From contig CAWIEX010000011.1 of NCBI GenBank assembly GCA_963835295.1, forward strand, positions 434,001-498,000: DNA of 64,000 bases, in the 5' to 3' direction. The notes beneath the pieces are model-generated. The model saw nothing but the letters and a program-made list of their open reading frames with translations. It was not told the origin of the DNA and made no database searches. Shown piece by piece: positions 35,867-44,192 of this stretch. Position 1 is the stretch's first letter. Each line of letters opens with the position of its first letter. This DNA comes from JAOPZW01 sp963835295 (GTDB lineage: Bacteria; Actinomycetota; Thermoleophilia; Solirubrobacterales; Solirubrobacteraceae). The translations under genes and the position numbers were made by a program.

Positions 35867-36639
35867 CGCCGCATGCCCCTTCTAGGCTGCGCCGTCCAAA
35901 GACACAGCAGCCACTCGATGTTTGCCAGAGGCCCTCAACAGCTTCATACAGCTACAAAGTACCGTGAAAGCATCCGTTGGTGCAAATGTGTGGGGCGTTT
36001 TGTGGCGCTCTGAACTCGCATGCGTTGGGTTCTCCCGGGCGGGGCGGAGGCCTATGTGCAAGGTCGGGGTCGAGCCGGGGCGCGAGCGTTGCCTCTGCTG
36101 CGTGTGCTCCGAGGGACTTCGCGCGCTCGGTGCCGCCATCGATCGTGCTGCGCGGGTGCGGGCCCGCGCGATTGGTCGACGGGGCGGCTCGCCGATCAGC
36201 GTGGATCGGGGAGGCCGCGGTCGGGCCTGCGGCGCCCGCCGCGGCCGCAGGCATGTCGCGCAGCGCGCCGTCGTGCGGCTCGGCGCGGTCCCTCGGTCCA
36301 TCACGACGGCTGGGCGGCGCGCCGCAAGCGATGAGCATCCGATCCCCGCAGAGAGCGCGGCCCGCCTTGTGCCCGGGCGAGGGCTTGCGATGTCCATCCC
36401 CACCGCCCGCTCTGGGGGGACCGGAGCAGATGAAGGGTTGTTCATGAGCGTTTGTAGTCCTTAAGAGTAGTTGATAGCATAACTCGGCTGATCAAGATCA
36501 TGGATCTGCAGACGCCCATGTGCGAGCTCCGATCGCGGCGCGCTGACTGCCTCATCTCCCGCGCAGGCGCAGAGCTCCTACCGCTGATCGCGCCCCAAGC
36601 TGGCGATTGGCGGCACAGCGCGCGCGGAGACGAGCAGAC
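35867..36639. other. Long intergenic region between relaxase and excisionase-like gene
   Basis: 773 bp upstream of both divergent genes, the longest gene-free stretch of the element. Open frames on both strands (for example + 35922-36464 and - 35882-36445) overlap each other and lack ribosome sites or recognisable motifs. It is the expected place for oriT and for the promoters of the relaxase and the xis-int operon. Confidence 0.6.
35988..36005. other. Candidate oriT nic region
   Basis: The 18-mer GTGTGGGGCGTTTTGTGG lies 122 bp upstream of the relaxase start. As I remember the F-plasmid nic region (GTGTGGTGCTTTTGGTGG), the two agree at most positions, and both are recognised by MobF relaxases. 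No flanking inverted repeat was clearly seen. This rests on memory of one reference sequence and needs testing. Confidence 0.3.
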
Positions 36640-36909
36640 GTGAGCACGGCGATTCATGTCGTAACAGAGCGTCAGGGGTTCTTTACGCCCAAGACGCTCG
36701 CCGCCTATCTCGCGCTGTCAGAGCGCACCGTACGGCAGCTGCTCGCAGACAGCGCGATTCCGAGCTACCGCATCGCCGGCTCGCGTCGCATCGATCCCAG
36801 AGACGTCGACAACTACTTGCGGCGCTGCCGGGACAGCCGCACGCTGACCTATAGATCAGGCGGGTCGGCGGAGGTGCGCTTTCCCCCGGCCCCGGGACCG
36901 AGGGAGTAG
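36640..36909 (+). CDS. Excisionase-like helix-turn-helix protein (right end)
   Basis: 89 residues from GTG 36640, with GCGGAGA upstream; a TTG 33 bases earlier is possible. Residues ~12-60 are an HTH of the excisionase family (FFTPKTLAAYLALSERTVRQLLADSAIPSYRIAGSRRIDPRDVDNYL). It ends 6 bp before the integrase gene, the usual xis-int arrangement, and probably controls excision and/or its own operon. Confidence 0.85.
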   Translation: MSTAIHVVTERQGFFTPKTLAAYLALSERTVRQLLADSAIPSYRIAGSRRIDPRDVDNYLRRCRDSRTLTYRSGGSAEVRFPPAPGPRE

Positions 36910-36915
36910 CTCCGA

Positions 36916-38127
36916 ATGCATCCTCACCGCACCCATCGCCACCGCGAGACGCCGATCAAACGCCGGAATCCTTCGGGCGACGTGCGTTGGGTGGCGCGCT
37001 ACACCAACCGCGATGGCCAGCGCAAGCAGGCCGGGACTTTCAAGTTGAAGGGCCCGTGCAGAACGCCCGTCGACGGTTGCTGGTCGGGCTCGACGTGGGT
37101 CGGATGCTGCGCCCAGCACGCAATCGACGCCGCGTACCGGCGCGAGCGCAAGCCCCAGCCCGTGCAGACGGACACGCTTGGCGGCTACGCGGCCCTGTGG
37201 CCGAAGGTGCACCCGCGGTCGGAGCGCACGAACACGGAGAACGCGTGGCGCATCGGCGTGGTCCTGGCGCTTGAGCTCGAGGGGGTGGAGCTGCGGCACT
37301 GGCTGCTCGGCGACATCCGCCGGCGTCACGCGCTCGCGGTGCAGGCCAGACTCCTCGAGCAGGGCCGATCCGCCGAGGGCGCGACCGGCATCCTGCGCGC
37401 CATGTCGGCGATGGTCAACGACGCCGTCGACGACGAGGTCTGCGAGTCCAACCCCTGGCTGCGACTCGGCGTGCGCCTCAACGACCCGCGCTTGAAGAAG
37501 GCGCCGCGAGCGAAACGGCTGTGGACGATGGAGCAGATGCACGCGTTCGCCGCCTCGGCGGGTCGGGTGCGTGACGTCGACCGCGACGAGCCGACCGAGC
37601 TTGAGCGCTGGCGGGCGGTGTACGCCGAGGCGATGATCCGCATGCTGAGCGACTGTGGGCTCCGGCTCGGCGAGCTCCTCCCACTCGAGCGTAGCGACCC
37701 CGCCCCCGGCTGGCTTCACGTAGCGCGGACCGCGCACGAGAGCAAGGTGCTACCTGGGACGAAGACCACGCACCACAAGCGCGAGGACGAGCAGGGACGC
37801 GACACGCCGCTGCCGCCGACACTCGAGGGCATCGTCCGCGCGATGCCGCCCAGGATCGACACGCGTCTCCTCTTTCCCACTCCGACGGGCAAAGTTTGGC
37901 GGGAGCGCAACTGGCGTCGCGATGTGTGGGAGCCGGCGCAACAGGCGACCGGGATGGACTGCCGACCTCAGGAGTTCCGCGCCAGCTGGGAGAGCATCAT
38001 GGCCGCCGCCGGGGTCGACCGGGCAGACTTGGCGAAGTATGCCGGGCACAGCGTGCAGACAGCGAACGCGCGCTATGTCCAGGCGCTGGAGCGGAGCGCC
38101 GATCAGGTCCGCGCGGTGGTCGGATGA
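36916..38127 (+). CDS. Tyrosine recombinase (integrase) of the element
   Basis: 403 residues. The catalytic domain holds R250 (CGLRLGELLPL), R355, H378 (YAGHS) and the nucleophile Y387 (ARYVQAL). At the box II histidine position the sequence is Q352-E-F-R355 rather than HxxR. The N-terminal arm-binding domain includes a short cysteine-rich insert (~47-67, GPCRTPVDGCW...GCCAQH). The gene ends 64 bp before the right att repeat and follows the excisionase-like gene, typical for tRNA-integrated elements. It should integrate into and excise from the tRNA-Gly site. Confidence 0.93.
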   Translation: MHPHRTHRHRETPIKRRNPSGDVRWVARYTNRDGQRKQAGTFKLKGPCRTPVDGCWSGSTWVGCCAQHAIDAAYRRERKPQPVQTDTLGGYAALWPKVHPRSERTNTENAWRIGVVLALELEGVELRHWLLGDIRRRHALAVQARLLEQGRSAEGATGILRAMSAMVNDAVDDEVCESNPWLRLGVRLNDPRLKKAPRAKRLWTMEQMHAFAASAGRVRDVDRDEPTELERWRAVYAEAMIRMLSDCGLRLGELLPLERSDPAPGWLHVARTAHESKVLPGTKTTHHKREDEQGRDTPLPPTLEGIVRAMPPRIDTRLLFPTPTGKVWRERNWRRDVWEPAQQATGMDCRPQEFRASWESIMAAAGVDRADLAKYAGHSVQTANARYVQALERSADQVRAVVG

Positions 38128-38191
38128 GGTCGAGGTCGCATGATGGTCGCATCGGCCCAGATCGTGGCTTAGGTGCTGGGTTGACATCCGT

Positions 38192-38236
38192 CTTCCCAAG
38201 CTGAGGGTCGCGAGTTCGAGCCTCGTCCGCCGCTCT
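38192..38236. other. Right attachment site (attR): duplicated tRNA-Gly 3' half
   Basis: Forty-five bases identical to 15980-16024. There is no 5' tRNA half here, so this copy cannot make a tRNA; it is the displaced chromosomal 3' end left by integration. It marks the right boundary of the element. Confidence 0.93.
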
Positions 38237-38258
38237 AGGCGACAAAGTGCACGATCCT

Positions 38259-38287
38259 GAAGATCCCTGCAAAGCGCGGGGATCTTC
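38259..38287. terminator. Hairpin terminator at the right att site
   Basis: A 12-bp stem with one G-T pair (GAAGATCCCTGC / GCGGGGATCTTC) and a 5-nt loop. It sits immediately after the stop codon of the convergent GNAT gene and probably served the original tRNA-Gly as well. It differs from the left copy at two positions. Confidence 0.75.
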
Positions 38288-39124
38288 TCAGGGGTGCTTG
38301 ACCAGCACGGCACGCGTGTAGAGCAGGTCGAAGCCCTGTCGCTGCGCGTTCTGATGCGATCGCGAGCCGGGTTGTGTCGTGATCACGGCGACGTCGCAGC
38401 CGGCGACCGCGGCGTCCGCCAGGCGGGCCGAGAGCAGCGCGGTCTGAATCCCGTGCCTCCGGTGCGCCGGTGCCGTCGCGGCACCGGCGAGCTGCGCGAC
38501 GCCCTCGTCAATGCGCAAGCTCGCGCCGCCGGCCAACACCCCGTCGCGGAAGGCGGCATAGCGCGAGAGGCCGGCGGACGCCGAATCGCGTTCGGCGTTC
38601 TCGACGATCTCGCGCGGGAACTCCTCATGCCACGGCAGCCCCTGTGTGTCGGGATGCGCGACGGCGTCGACGACCACGTCGATCCACGAGTCGAGCTCGA
38701 GGTCCCCACTCGGCCGAACCTCGATCCCAGCAGGCGTCGCGCGCTCGAGCCCGGGCGCGAGCGCGCGCCCGAGCACGTTCTCGAACGATTCAAGCCGGTA
38801 GCCGCGTCCGGTCAGCAGCTCACCGATCTCGGGATCGGCGAGGTGGGCGAGCTCGATCTGCGTCGGCGCGCCGCGCCCCGCGAACGCCTGCTCGATCTCG
38901 TCGAGCGCGGCGACGTCGGGCACGCCGCCGAAGCCGAGCCCGACGACCTTGTTGTAGGGCGAGCCCTTTTCCGCAAAGCTCGCCATCCCGCCCGCGATCG
39001 GGATCGCGAACCCGTCCGCGGAGCCCGTGCGCCGGCGGGTGGCAGCGCCGACGAGCGCGATCAGCCGCGCCTCGGCCCGCTCGATGCGCGCGGCCAGCGC
39101 CGTATCGCAGAACAGGGAAGTCAT
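38288..39124 (-). CDS. GNAT family N-acetyltransferase
   Basis: 278 residues. The C-terminal ~100 residues carry the acetyl-CoA binding pattern of GNAT enzymes (GVAQLAGAATAPAHRRHGIQTALLSARLADAAVAGCDVAVITTQPGSRSHQNAQRQGF), where AHRRHGIQ is the Q/RxxGxG/A-type loop. The N-terminal half (FAIPIAGGMASFAEKGSPYNKVVGLGFGG) resembles a second, degenerate GNAT lobe. The substrate is unknown. It is the first intact chromosomal gene right of the element. Confidence 0.85.
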   Translation of the reverse strand: MTSLFCDTALAARIERAEARLIALVGAATRRRTGSADGFAIPIAGGMASFAEKGSPYNKVVGLGFGGVPDVAALDEIEQAFAGRGAPTQIELAHLADPEIGELLTGRGYRLESFENVLGRALAPGLERATPAGIEVRPSGDLELDSWIDVVVDAVAHPDTQGLPWHEEFPREIVENAERDSASAGLSRYAAFRDGVLAGGASLRIDEGVAQLAGAATAPAHRRHGIQTALLSARLADAAVAGCDVAVITTQPGSRSHQNAQRQGFDLLYTRAVLVKHP

Positions 39125-39202
39125 CGGTTCAACCGGCGAGCGGATCGCGAGACACGCCCGACCCCGACCGCCTGCGGACCGCGAGCCGGGGCGCTCGCGC
39201 CC

Positions 39203-39799
39203 TCAGGCACCGCACCCTCGCAGCGCAACGTCGAGGGCGTCACGCAACGGCGACCGCTCGCCGCGCACCTGCGCCAACAGCAGGCCGCCTTGGTAGGCGG
39301 ACAACAGCGCGGTCGCGAGCCGTCGGGGGTCGGCGGAGGCGGCCAGCTCGCCGTGGTCGTGCAGGCGCGCGAGACCCGCGGCCAGCGCTTCAGACCAGCG
39401 ACCGAAGCCGCGCTCGAGGGCGTCGCGAGCCTCGGGGTCGTTCTCGGCGAGCTCCGCCGCAAGCGCGCCGATCGGACAGCGCAATGGGTGGTCGCCGCCG
39501 GCGTAAGAATCCATGAGCGCATCCGCCCACGCGCGCAGGTCCGCGCGCGTGGCGAGGGCCTCGAGCCGCGGCTGCTGATCGGCCATGATGCTCGCGACCT
39601 GCCGCTCGATCACGGCGTGCGTGAGGTCGCGCTTGCCGCCGAAGTAGTGATAGAGCTGCCCCTTGCCCGTGCCCGAGGCAGCGGCGATCTGATCCAGCCC
39701 CGTAGCGGTCACGCCCTGCCGATAGAAGAGCTCGCTCGCCGCTTCGAGAATCTGCTCGCGCGTGGCCCGGCCACGATCGGTGGTCGGCGGAACGGTCAT
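39203..39799 (-). CDS. TetR family transcriptional regulator
   Basis: 198 residues with an N-terminal HTH (ATREQILEAASELFYRQGVTATGLDQIAAASGTGKGQLYHYFGGKRDL) and a C-terminal ligand domain with CPIGALAAELAE, as in the YxaF/LmrA-like subgroup. It is cotranscribed with the exporter gene upstream (ATGA overlap) and probably represses that operon by binding the palindrome at 40692-40709. Confidence 0.9.
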   Translation of the reverse strand: MTVPPTTDRGRATREQILEAASELFYRQGVTATGLDQIAAASGTGKGQLYHYFGGKRDLTHAVIERQVASIMADQQPRLEALATRADLRAWADALMDSYAGGDHPLRCPIGALAAELAENDPEARDALERGFGRWSEALAAGLARLHDHGELAASADPRRLATALLSAYQGGLLLAQVRGERSPLRDALDVALRGCGA

Positions 39800-40689
39800 G
39801 CCGGGATCGCCCGCTCGGCGTCGACTCCGATCGTCGCCAACCCGGCCGCGACGACCACGAACGCGCCTCCCGCCAGCTGCGCCGCGGCGAGATGCTCGCC
39901 GAGCAGCACGACCGACGCCAGCGCACCAAACAGCGGAACGAGCGTGAGAACGAGCGCCGCGGAGGTCGCGGTGACGCCGCCGATCGCGATGTTGTAGAGC
40001 ACGAACGGCACGACGCTGGACAGCAGCGCGACGGTCACCGTGACGAGCAGGTGCCCGGCGTCGGCGTGCATCAGCTGACCGTGGCCGGCAGCGATCATCA
40101 CCGCTGCCAAAGGCAGGGCGACCACGGCGGCGCCGAGCATCTGCTCCGCGGTGAGCGAGAGCGCGTTGCGTCCCGCCACAACCCGGCGCGCGAGCACGGC
40201 GTACACGGCGGCGCTGAGCGCCGCGGCCACAACGAGCGCATCGCCGCTCAACGTGCTCATGGTTCCCCCGCTGTCAAGCGACAGCAGGGCAGAGCCGGCG
40301 AACCCGGCCGCGAGCGCCACGGCCACCCGGCTGCCCAGGCGCTCGCCCAGCAGCACGACGGCTAGGGCCACGGTGAACAAGCTGTCGGTGGCCAGCAGCA
40401 ACGCGCCATGCGTGGCGGCCGTGTGCACGAGACCGAAGTCGAAGAGCAGGATCGCGAGCCCCGGATCAAGGATGCCGAGGGCCAACACCGGGATGCTGGG
40501 GCGGGAGGGGCGCGCGCCGCGGGCCAGCGCCGCTGCGCACAAGACCACCGCTCCCATGGCTACCTCGACGGCGAACAGGTCGAGCGGGCTGACCTGTTCC
40601 AGCGCGACCTTCGTGAGGGCTGCCGACAGCCCCCACGACAGCGCGGCGAGAAGCAGCAGAGAGATTGGGGATGTCCGCGACCTGGTCAT
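39796..40689 (-). CDS. EamA/DMT family transporter
   Basis: 297 residues with ten membrane segments in two EamA repeats (LAALSWGLSAALTKVALEQVSPLDLF in the first, AALSAAVYAVLARRVVAGRNALSL in the second). It probably exports a small metabolite or drug. The gene overlaps the TetR gene, and a palindromic operator lies two bases upstream of its start codon, so the transcript is likely leaderless or nearly so and tightly repressed. Confidence 0.88.
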   Translation of the reverse strand: MTRSRTSPISLLLLAALSWGLSAALTKVALEQVSPLDLFAVEVAMGAVVLCAAALARGARPSRPSIPVLALGILDPGLAILLFDFGLVHTAATHGALLLATDSLFTVALAVVLLGERLGSRVAVALAAGFAGSALLSLDSGGTMSTLSGDALVVAAALSAAVYAVLARRVVAGRNALSLTAEQMLGAAVVALPLAAVMIAAGHGQLMHADAGHLLVTVTVALLSSVVPFVLYNIAIGGVTATSAALVLTLVPLFGALASVVLLGEHLAAAQLAGGAFVVVAAGLATIGVDAERAIPA

Positions 40690-40691
40690 TT

Positions 40692-40709
40692 CTGTACTGA
40701 TCGGTACAG
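40692..40709. promoter_or_regulatory. TetR-type operator before the exporter-tetR operon
   Basis: CTGTACTGATCGGTACAG is symmetric at 16 of 18 positions and ends two bases before the exporter start codon. Its position would block transcription initiation. The natural ligand protein is the TetR regulator of the same operon (inference). Confidence 0.7.
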
Positions 40710-40740
40710 CTAATGTACCAGACGGTCCAATAGCCCGTGG

Positions 40741-40925
40741 CAGGTGCGGATCGCCGCGCCGTTCCTCCCGCGTTGGAACCTCGCCGCGACCGAGCGCTCA
40801 GCGGCGCCCGTGCGCGAGCTGGCGTGCCGCTGGCTACCGGTCCGAGTACTCGTTCTCCCGCGCGTTCACGCGCCACCCGGGGATCGCCCCGGGCCGGTTC
40901 CGCCGCCATGCCCGGGCGCGTGCCC
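40741..40925 (+). pseudogene. Relic of an AraC-type DNA-binding domain
   Basis: Across one frameshift this reads PFLPRWNLAATERSAAPVRELACR then AGYRSEYSFSRAFTRHPGIAPGRFRRH, the second HTH and end of an AraC/XylS domain. The rest of that gene is absent. It runs directly into a second, truncated AraC gene. Confidence 0.6.
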
Positions 40926-41426
40926 GCCGACCCGGTGGCCGGGTCGCAGATCGCGGCGCTGGTGTCGCTGCTGGCCGGCGAGCTGGGGGCGCGCGATGCC
41001 GGCGCCCGCGCAGCCGTCGCGCGGCTGATCGACCTGTTGCTCATCCACGCCGTCCGGGCGTGGAGCGCCAGCGCCGACGGCGAGCCGCCCTCATGGCTGC
41101 GCGCGCTGCATGACCCCGTCGTGGCGCGCGCCCTCGCGGCGCTGCATGCGCGCCCCGACGAGCAATGGACGATCGAGTCCCTGGCCGCGGAGGTCCACCT
41201 CTCTCGCGCGACGATCGCGCGCCGCTTCACCGAGCTCGTGGGCGAGCCACCGCTGACCTACCTGACGCGGTGGCGGATGGACCTCGCCGCGCGACGCCTG
41301 AAGGACACGACCGACTCCGTGCAGACCATCGCCCGCGGGGTCGGCTACACGTCCGAGTACGCGTTCAATCGAGCGTTCAGCCGGCACCGTGGCGAGCCGC
41401 CGGGCCGCTACCGGCGTGCCGTTTGA
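40908..41426 (+). pseudogene. N-terminally truncated AraC family regulator
   Basis: 172 residues from an ATG inside the preceding relic. It has the end of a cupin sensor domain (IAALVSLLAGELGARDAGARAAVARLIDLLLIHAVRAW) and a complete AraC DNA-binding domain (WTIESLAAEVHLSRATIARRFTELVGEPPLTYLTRWRM, then VGYTSEYAFNRAFSRHRGEPPGRYRR). Most of the cupin domain is missing. It could still bind DNA, but its sensor is lost; the junction looks like a deletion between two AraC genes. Confidence 0.65.
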
Positions 41427-41576
41427 CCAATGCCACACGCCGAGTGCGCCGGACCTTCTCGCGCGTGAAGACCGGCTCGGAGGTCACGCGAACGGAGCAG
41501 CCCGGCGTCAGCGCGCGTGTAACGCCCAGGCTCGGCGGGCGACAGTGCCGGACCCTTCGAGCCCTGGAGATGCGCC

Positions 41577-42599
41577 ATGAATCCCGCTGTCTATGTCCAG
41601 ACGAACGATGCCGCCGACAACGAGGTCGTCGCCTTCAAGCGTTCGGAGGACGGTTCGCTGTCCCCGCTGGGGCGCTACAGCACGGGCGGACGTGGGACCG
41701 GTGCACCGCATCTTCCGTCGCAGAACTCGATCGTCCTCAGCGCCGACGGACGCTGGCTGCTCGTGGTCAACGCGGGCAGCGACGAGGTGTCGCTCTTCGC
41801 GGTGAAGGCGGACGGGCTCGAGCTCGCCGACCGCGCCGCTTCGGGTGGCAGCCGGCCGACGAGTGTCGCGATCAGCGGCAGCCTCGCCTATGTGCTCAAC
41901 AACGCCACCCCCAACGTCGCGGGGTTCCGGATCGCCGACGGCCGGCTCGTCGAGCTCGAGGCCTCGGCCCGGGCGTTGAGCGCCGACGACGCCGATCCCG
42001 CGCAGGTCGCATTCAGCCGCGACGGCCGTACCCTGGCGGTGACCGAGCGCGGGACGGACAGCATCAGCGCGTATGCCGTCGACGAGCACGGCTACGCCGA
42101 CGGGCCCACGACGATCCGTTCCTCGGGCAAGACGCCCTACGGCTTCGACTTCACCGCGGACGGGACGATGATCGTCACCGAGGCGTTCGGCGGCGCGGTC
42201 GGTGCGGCAGCGGCGTCCTCCTATACGCTCACCGACCCGGGCAAGCTCGCCTCGGTAAGCGGTTCGATCGGCGATTCCCGCAGCGAGGTGTGCTGGGCGG
42301 CTGTCACCAACGACGGGCGCTTCGCCTACGTCACCAACTTCGGCGACGGCACGATCTCGAGCTATGCGATCGGCGACGGCGGCACCCTCGACCTGCGCGA
42401 CGCCGTCGCAGGGTCGACCCGCCTGGGCGAGAAGGGCGTCCGCGACGAAGCCATCACCCGCGACGGGCGCTACCTCTACGCGATCGACGCCGACGCCCAG
42501 AAAGTCTTCGGGTGGACGGTCAGCAGCGACGGCCAGCTGGTCGCCGTCGGTGCGTTCGAGGGCGTCCCTGAGACCGTCGCCGGGCTCGCCGCGAGCTGA
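41577..42599 (+). CDS. Lactonase-like seven-bladed beta-propeller protein
   Basis: 340 residues, no signal peptide. Repeated blade motifs such as LSADGRWLLVVNAGSDEVSLF, SRDGRTLAVTERGTDSISAY and TNDGRFAYVTNFGDGTISSY are those of the YncE/6-phosphogluconolactonase-like (lactonase) family. GGAGATG precedes the ATG. Members include lactonases and proteins with unknown ligands; activity cannot be assigned. Confidence 0.85.
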   Translation: MNPAVYVQTNDAADNEVVAFKRSEDGSLSPLGRYSTGGRGTGAPHLPSQNSIVLSADGRWLLVVNAGSDEVSLFAVKADGLELADRAASGGSRPTSVAISGSLAYVLNNATPNVAGFRIADGRLVELEASARALSADDADPAQVAFSRDGRTLAVTERGTDSISAYAVDEHGYADGPTTIRSSGKTPYGFDFTADGTMIVTEAFGGAVGAAAASSYTLTDPGKLASVSGSIGDSRSEVCWAAVTNDGRFAYVTNFGDGTISSYAIGDGGTLDLRDAVAGSTRLGEKGVRDEAITRDGRYLYAIDADAQKVFGWTVSSDGQLVAVGAFEGVPETVAGLAAS

Positions 42600-42724
42600 T
42601 CGCACCGACAAGCGGCCCGCCGCTCCCGGGCCAACCGGAGTGAGCAAGCGGTCGGACGCTCGGTGGCCGATAGCGTTGACGCCAGTCGGCCCGATCGAGG
42701 GCAGTGAAGAGGAGGCTGAGGACC

Positions 42725-43021
42725 ATGGCATTCACCCGGGAACAGATTCGAGACTCGATCGAACGGGCGGGTGACGAGCACTGGCAGGCCCTCATCCAGC
42801 ACCACACAGACGCTTACCCTGAGAGCAATCCCACGCCGGGTGACGTAGCCAGGGCCGAGGCGGCGCGGCTGAACGACCTCGGCCTGGGCGACGACCCGAA
42901 CCTCGAGCTGGTGGAGAGTCGGGTCGAGCGGGTCGAGCCCGCAGTCCGGATCACCCACGTCTTCGAGGACCGCGCCAAGGGCACTCAGTTCGAGACCGAG
43001 GCGTTCACGGGCTACGAATGA
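42725..43021 (+). CDS. Small acidic protein, function unknown
   Basis: 98 residues from the ATG at 42725, favoured over an in-frame ATG 21 bases earlier because GGCTGAGG lies just upstream. The sequence (FTREQIRDSIERAGDEHWQALIQHH..., ESRVERVEPAVRITHVFEDRAKG) is charged and mixed alpha/beta. No family recognised. Confidence 0.6.
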   Translation: MAFTREQIRDSIERAGDEHWQALIQHHTDAYPESNPTPGDVARAEAARLNDLGLGDDPNLELVESRVERVEPAVRITHVFEDRAKGTQFETEAFTGYE

Positions 43022-43058
43022 ACGCGGGGCTCGGCCAGCCGCGTCGCCGTACGAACGC

Positions 43059-43421
43059 TCAGCTCCTGGCGTACTCCTCCGCCGATCGCGACTCGAACTC
43101 GAAGCCGACGAACCGCTCGTCTCCGACGACCCACGCATCGTGACCGGGCTCGATGATGTACGCCTCACCCGGGCCGAGCTCGACCTCGCTCCCGTCCTCA
43201 TGGCTGACCATCAGCCGGCCGGAGTGAACGACACCGACATGACGTGCCTGGCAGCTGTCGGTGCCGGCGACCGGCTTCACGCATTCCGACCACCGCCACC
43301 CAGGCTCGAACGCAAATCGCCCGACGGTCGTCTCGCCCATGCGCACGACGTGCACCTGCGTCTTCTCTGGAGTCCGCACCTCGTCGGGGGAATCGAAGTC
43401 CCGTGATTGCACACCCGCCAT
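43059..43421 (-). CDS. Cupin domain protein
   Basis: 120 residues from the ATG at 43421 (AGAGGAG 8 bases upstream). The beta-barrel pattern GRFAFEPGWRWSECVKPVAGT, CQARHVGVVHSGRLMVSHEDGSEVELGPGEAYIIEPGHDAWVVGDE carries the two cupin motifs. It resembles small cupins of unknown ligand found in many soil bacteria. It sits downstream of the TetR gene on the same strand. Confidence 0.8.
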   Translation of the reverse strand: MAGVQSRDFDSPDEVRTPEKTQVHVVRMGETTVGRFAFEPGWRWSECVKPVAGTDSCQARHVGVVHSGRLMVSHEDGSEVELGPGEAYIIEPGHDAWVVGDERFVGFEFESRSAEEYARS

Positions 43422-43511
43422 CGAAGGCTCCTCTCGTCGCTGGGAGATGCGATCGTCGCGTCCGCGAGGGTTGTGTTGCAAGTCGGGTGCCGATCCCCGT
43501 GCCGCCTGGCG

Positions 43512-44126
43512 TTACACCACACTCCCGCGCGTGCTCGCCGCGTGGGCGCGGAGATTGGCGTAGGCCGCGTCGAGCGCCGTCGCGAGCGGGGCGTGGTCGC
43601 GTCGGGCCTGGGTGAGGAGCAGACCGCCCTGGAGAGCCGCGAGAGTCGCCGTTGCGAGCTCGTCGGGGTCCGCGGTCGGGTCGAGCTTCCCGGATCTCTG
43701 CATCGAACGCAGGCCGTCGCGCAGGCGCGCATGCCAGCGCTCGAACGAGTTCCCGAGCGCGACCCGCGCGTGCTCGTCGCTCTCTGCCAGCTGGCCGACG
43801 AGCGAGCCGATCGGGCAGCCGCCGCAGGCGCGCCGCTCGACCTGCAGCGCGACGAGGGCGTCGAACCACGAGCGGATGGCCTTCCAGCCGTCGAGCGGCG
43901 GTAGGTCGCTGAGCACGCCGTCCGCGTTGTGGGCGACGACGGCGCGCAGCAGGGCGGCGCGGTCCTCGAAGTAGTGATAGAGCTGGCTCTTGCTGGCGCC
44001 GGCGCGCTCGATGACGTCGTCGACGCTCGTCTCGGCGACCCCGCGTTCGTGGATGAGCTCCGATGCGGCGGTGACGATCCGCTCGCGCGTCGCGCGTCCT
44101 CTGGCCGTCTTGGGGGCTGCGATCAC
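43512..44126 (-). CDS. TetR family transcriptional regulator
   Basis: 204 residues from a GTG start. The HTH is RATRERIVTAASELIHERGVAETSVDDVIERAGASKSQLYHYFEDRAALL; the ligand domain has CGGCPIGSLVGQLAE and belongs to the same subgroup as the regulator at 39203. It is divergent from the secreted-protein gene at 44270, and two palindromes in the intergenic region are its likely operators. Confidence 0.9.
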   Translation of the reverse strand: MIAAPKTARGRATRERIVTAASELIHERGVAETSVDDVIERAGASKSQLYHYFEDRAALLRAVVAHNADGVLSDLPPLDGWKAIRSWFDALVALQVERRACGGCPIGSLVGQLAESDEHARVALGNSFERWHARLRDGLRSMQRSGKLDPTADPDELATATLAALQGGLLLTQARRDHAPLATALDAAYANLRAHAASTRGSVV

Positions 44127-44149
44127 CCTCTCCGACCCTAGCCACTGTC

Positions 44150-44163
44150 GGACTGATGAGTCC
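44150..44163. promoter_or_regulatory. Candidate TetR operator 1
   Basis: GGACTGATGAGTCC has 5-bp arms (GGACT/AGTCC) around a 4-bp centre and lies 24 bp upstream of the TetR start codon, in the divergent promoter region. Confidence 0.45.
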
Positions 44164-44192
44164 AGTCATCGCTGTAACACGCACGCTCGCCC

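Larger units (their letters stand above)
15980..38236. mobile_element. tRNA-Gly-integrated mobilizable element (~22.2 kb)
   Basis: Bounded by identical 45-bp direct repeats derived from tRNA-Gly(CCC). A tyrosine recombinase (36916-38127) and an excisionase-like HTH protein (36640-36909) abut the right repeat, and a second excisionase-like HTH gene (16231-16479) lies just inside the left repeat. A MobF relaxase-helicase (32633-35866) provides DNA processing for transfer. No VirB4, T4CP, replication initiator or phage structural gene is visible, so it is best described as an integrative mobilizable element. Cargo is mostly stress-related, with several truncated genes. Gene-free gaps are longer than in the flanking chromosome. 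Confidence 0.88.

Noticed and set aside
35882..36464. Overlapping frames of ~180 codons on both strands upstream of the relaxase, one with a CLCC cysteine cluster
   Set aside because: Neither strand has a ribosome site or a recognisable fold, and they overlap each other; the region is better explained as a regulatory/oriT region.
15980..38236. Interpretation of the integrated element as a prophage
   Set aside because: No capsid, portal, terminase, tail or lysis gene is visible, whereas a MobF relaxase is.
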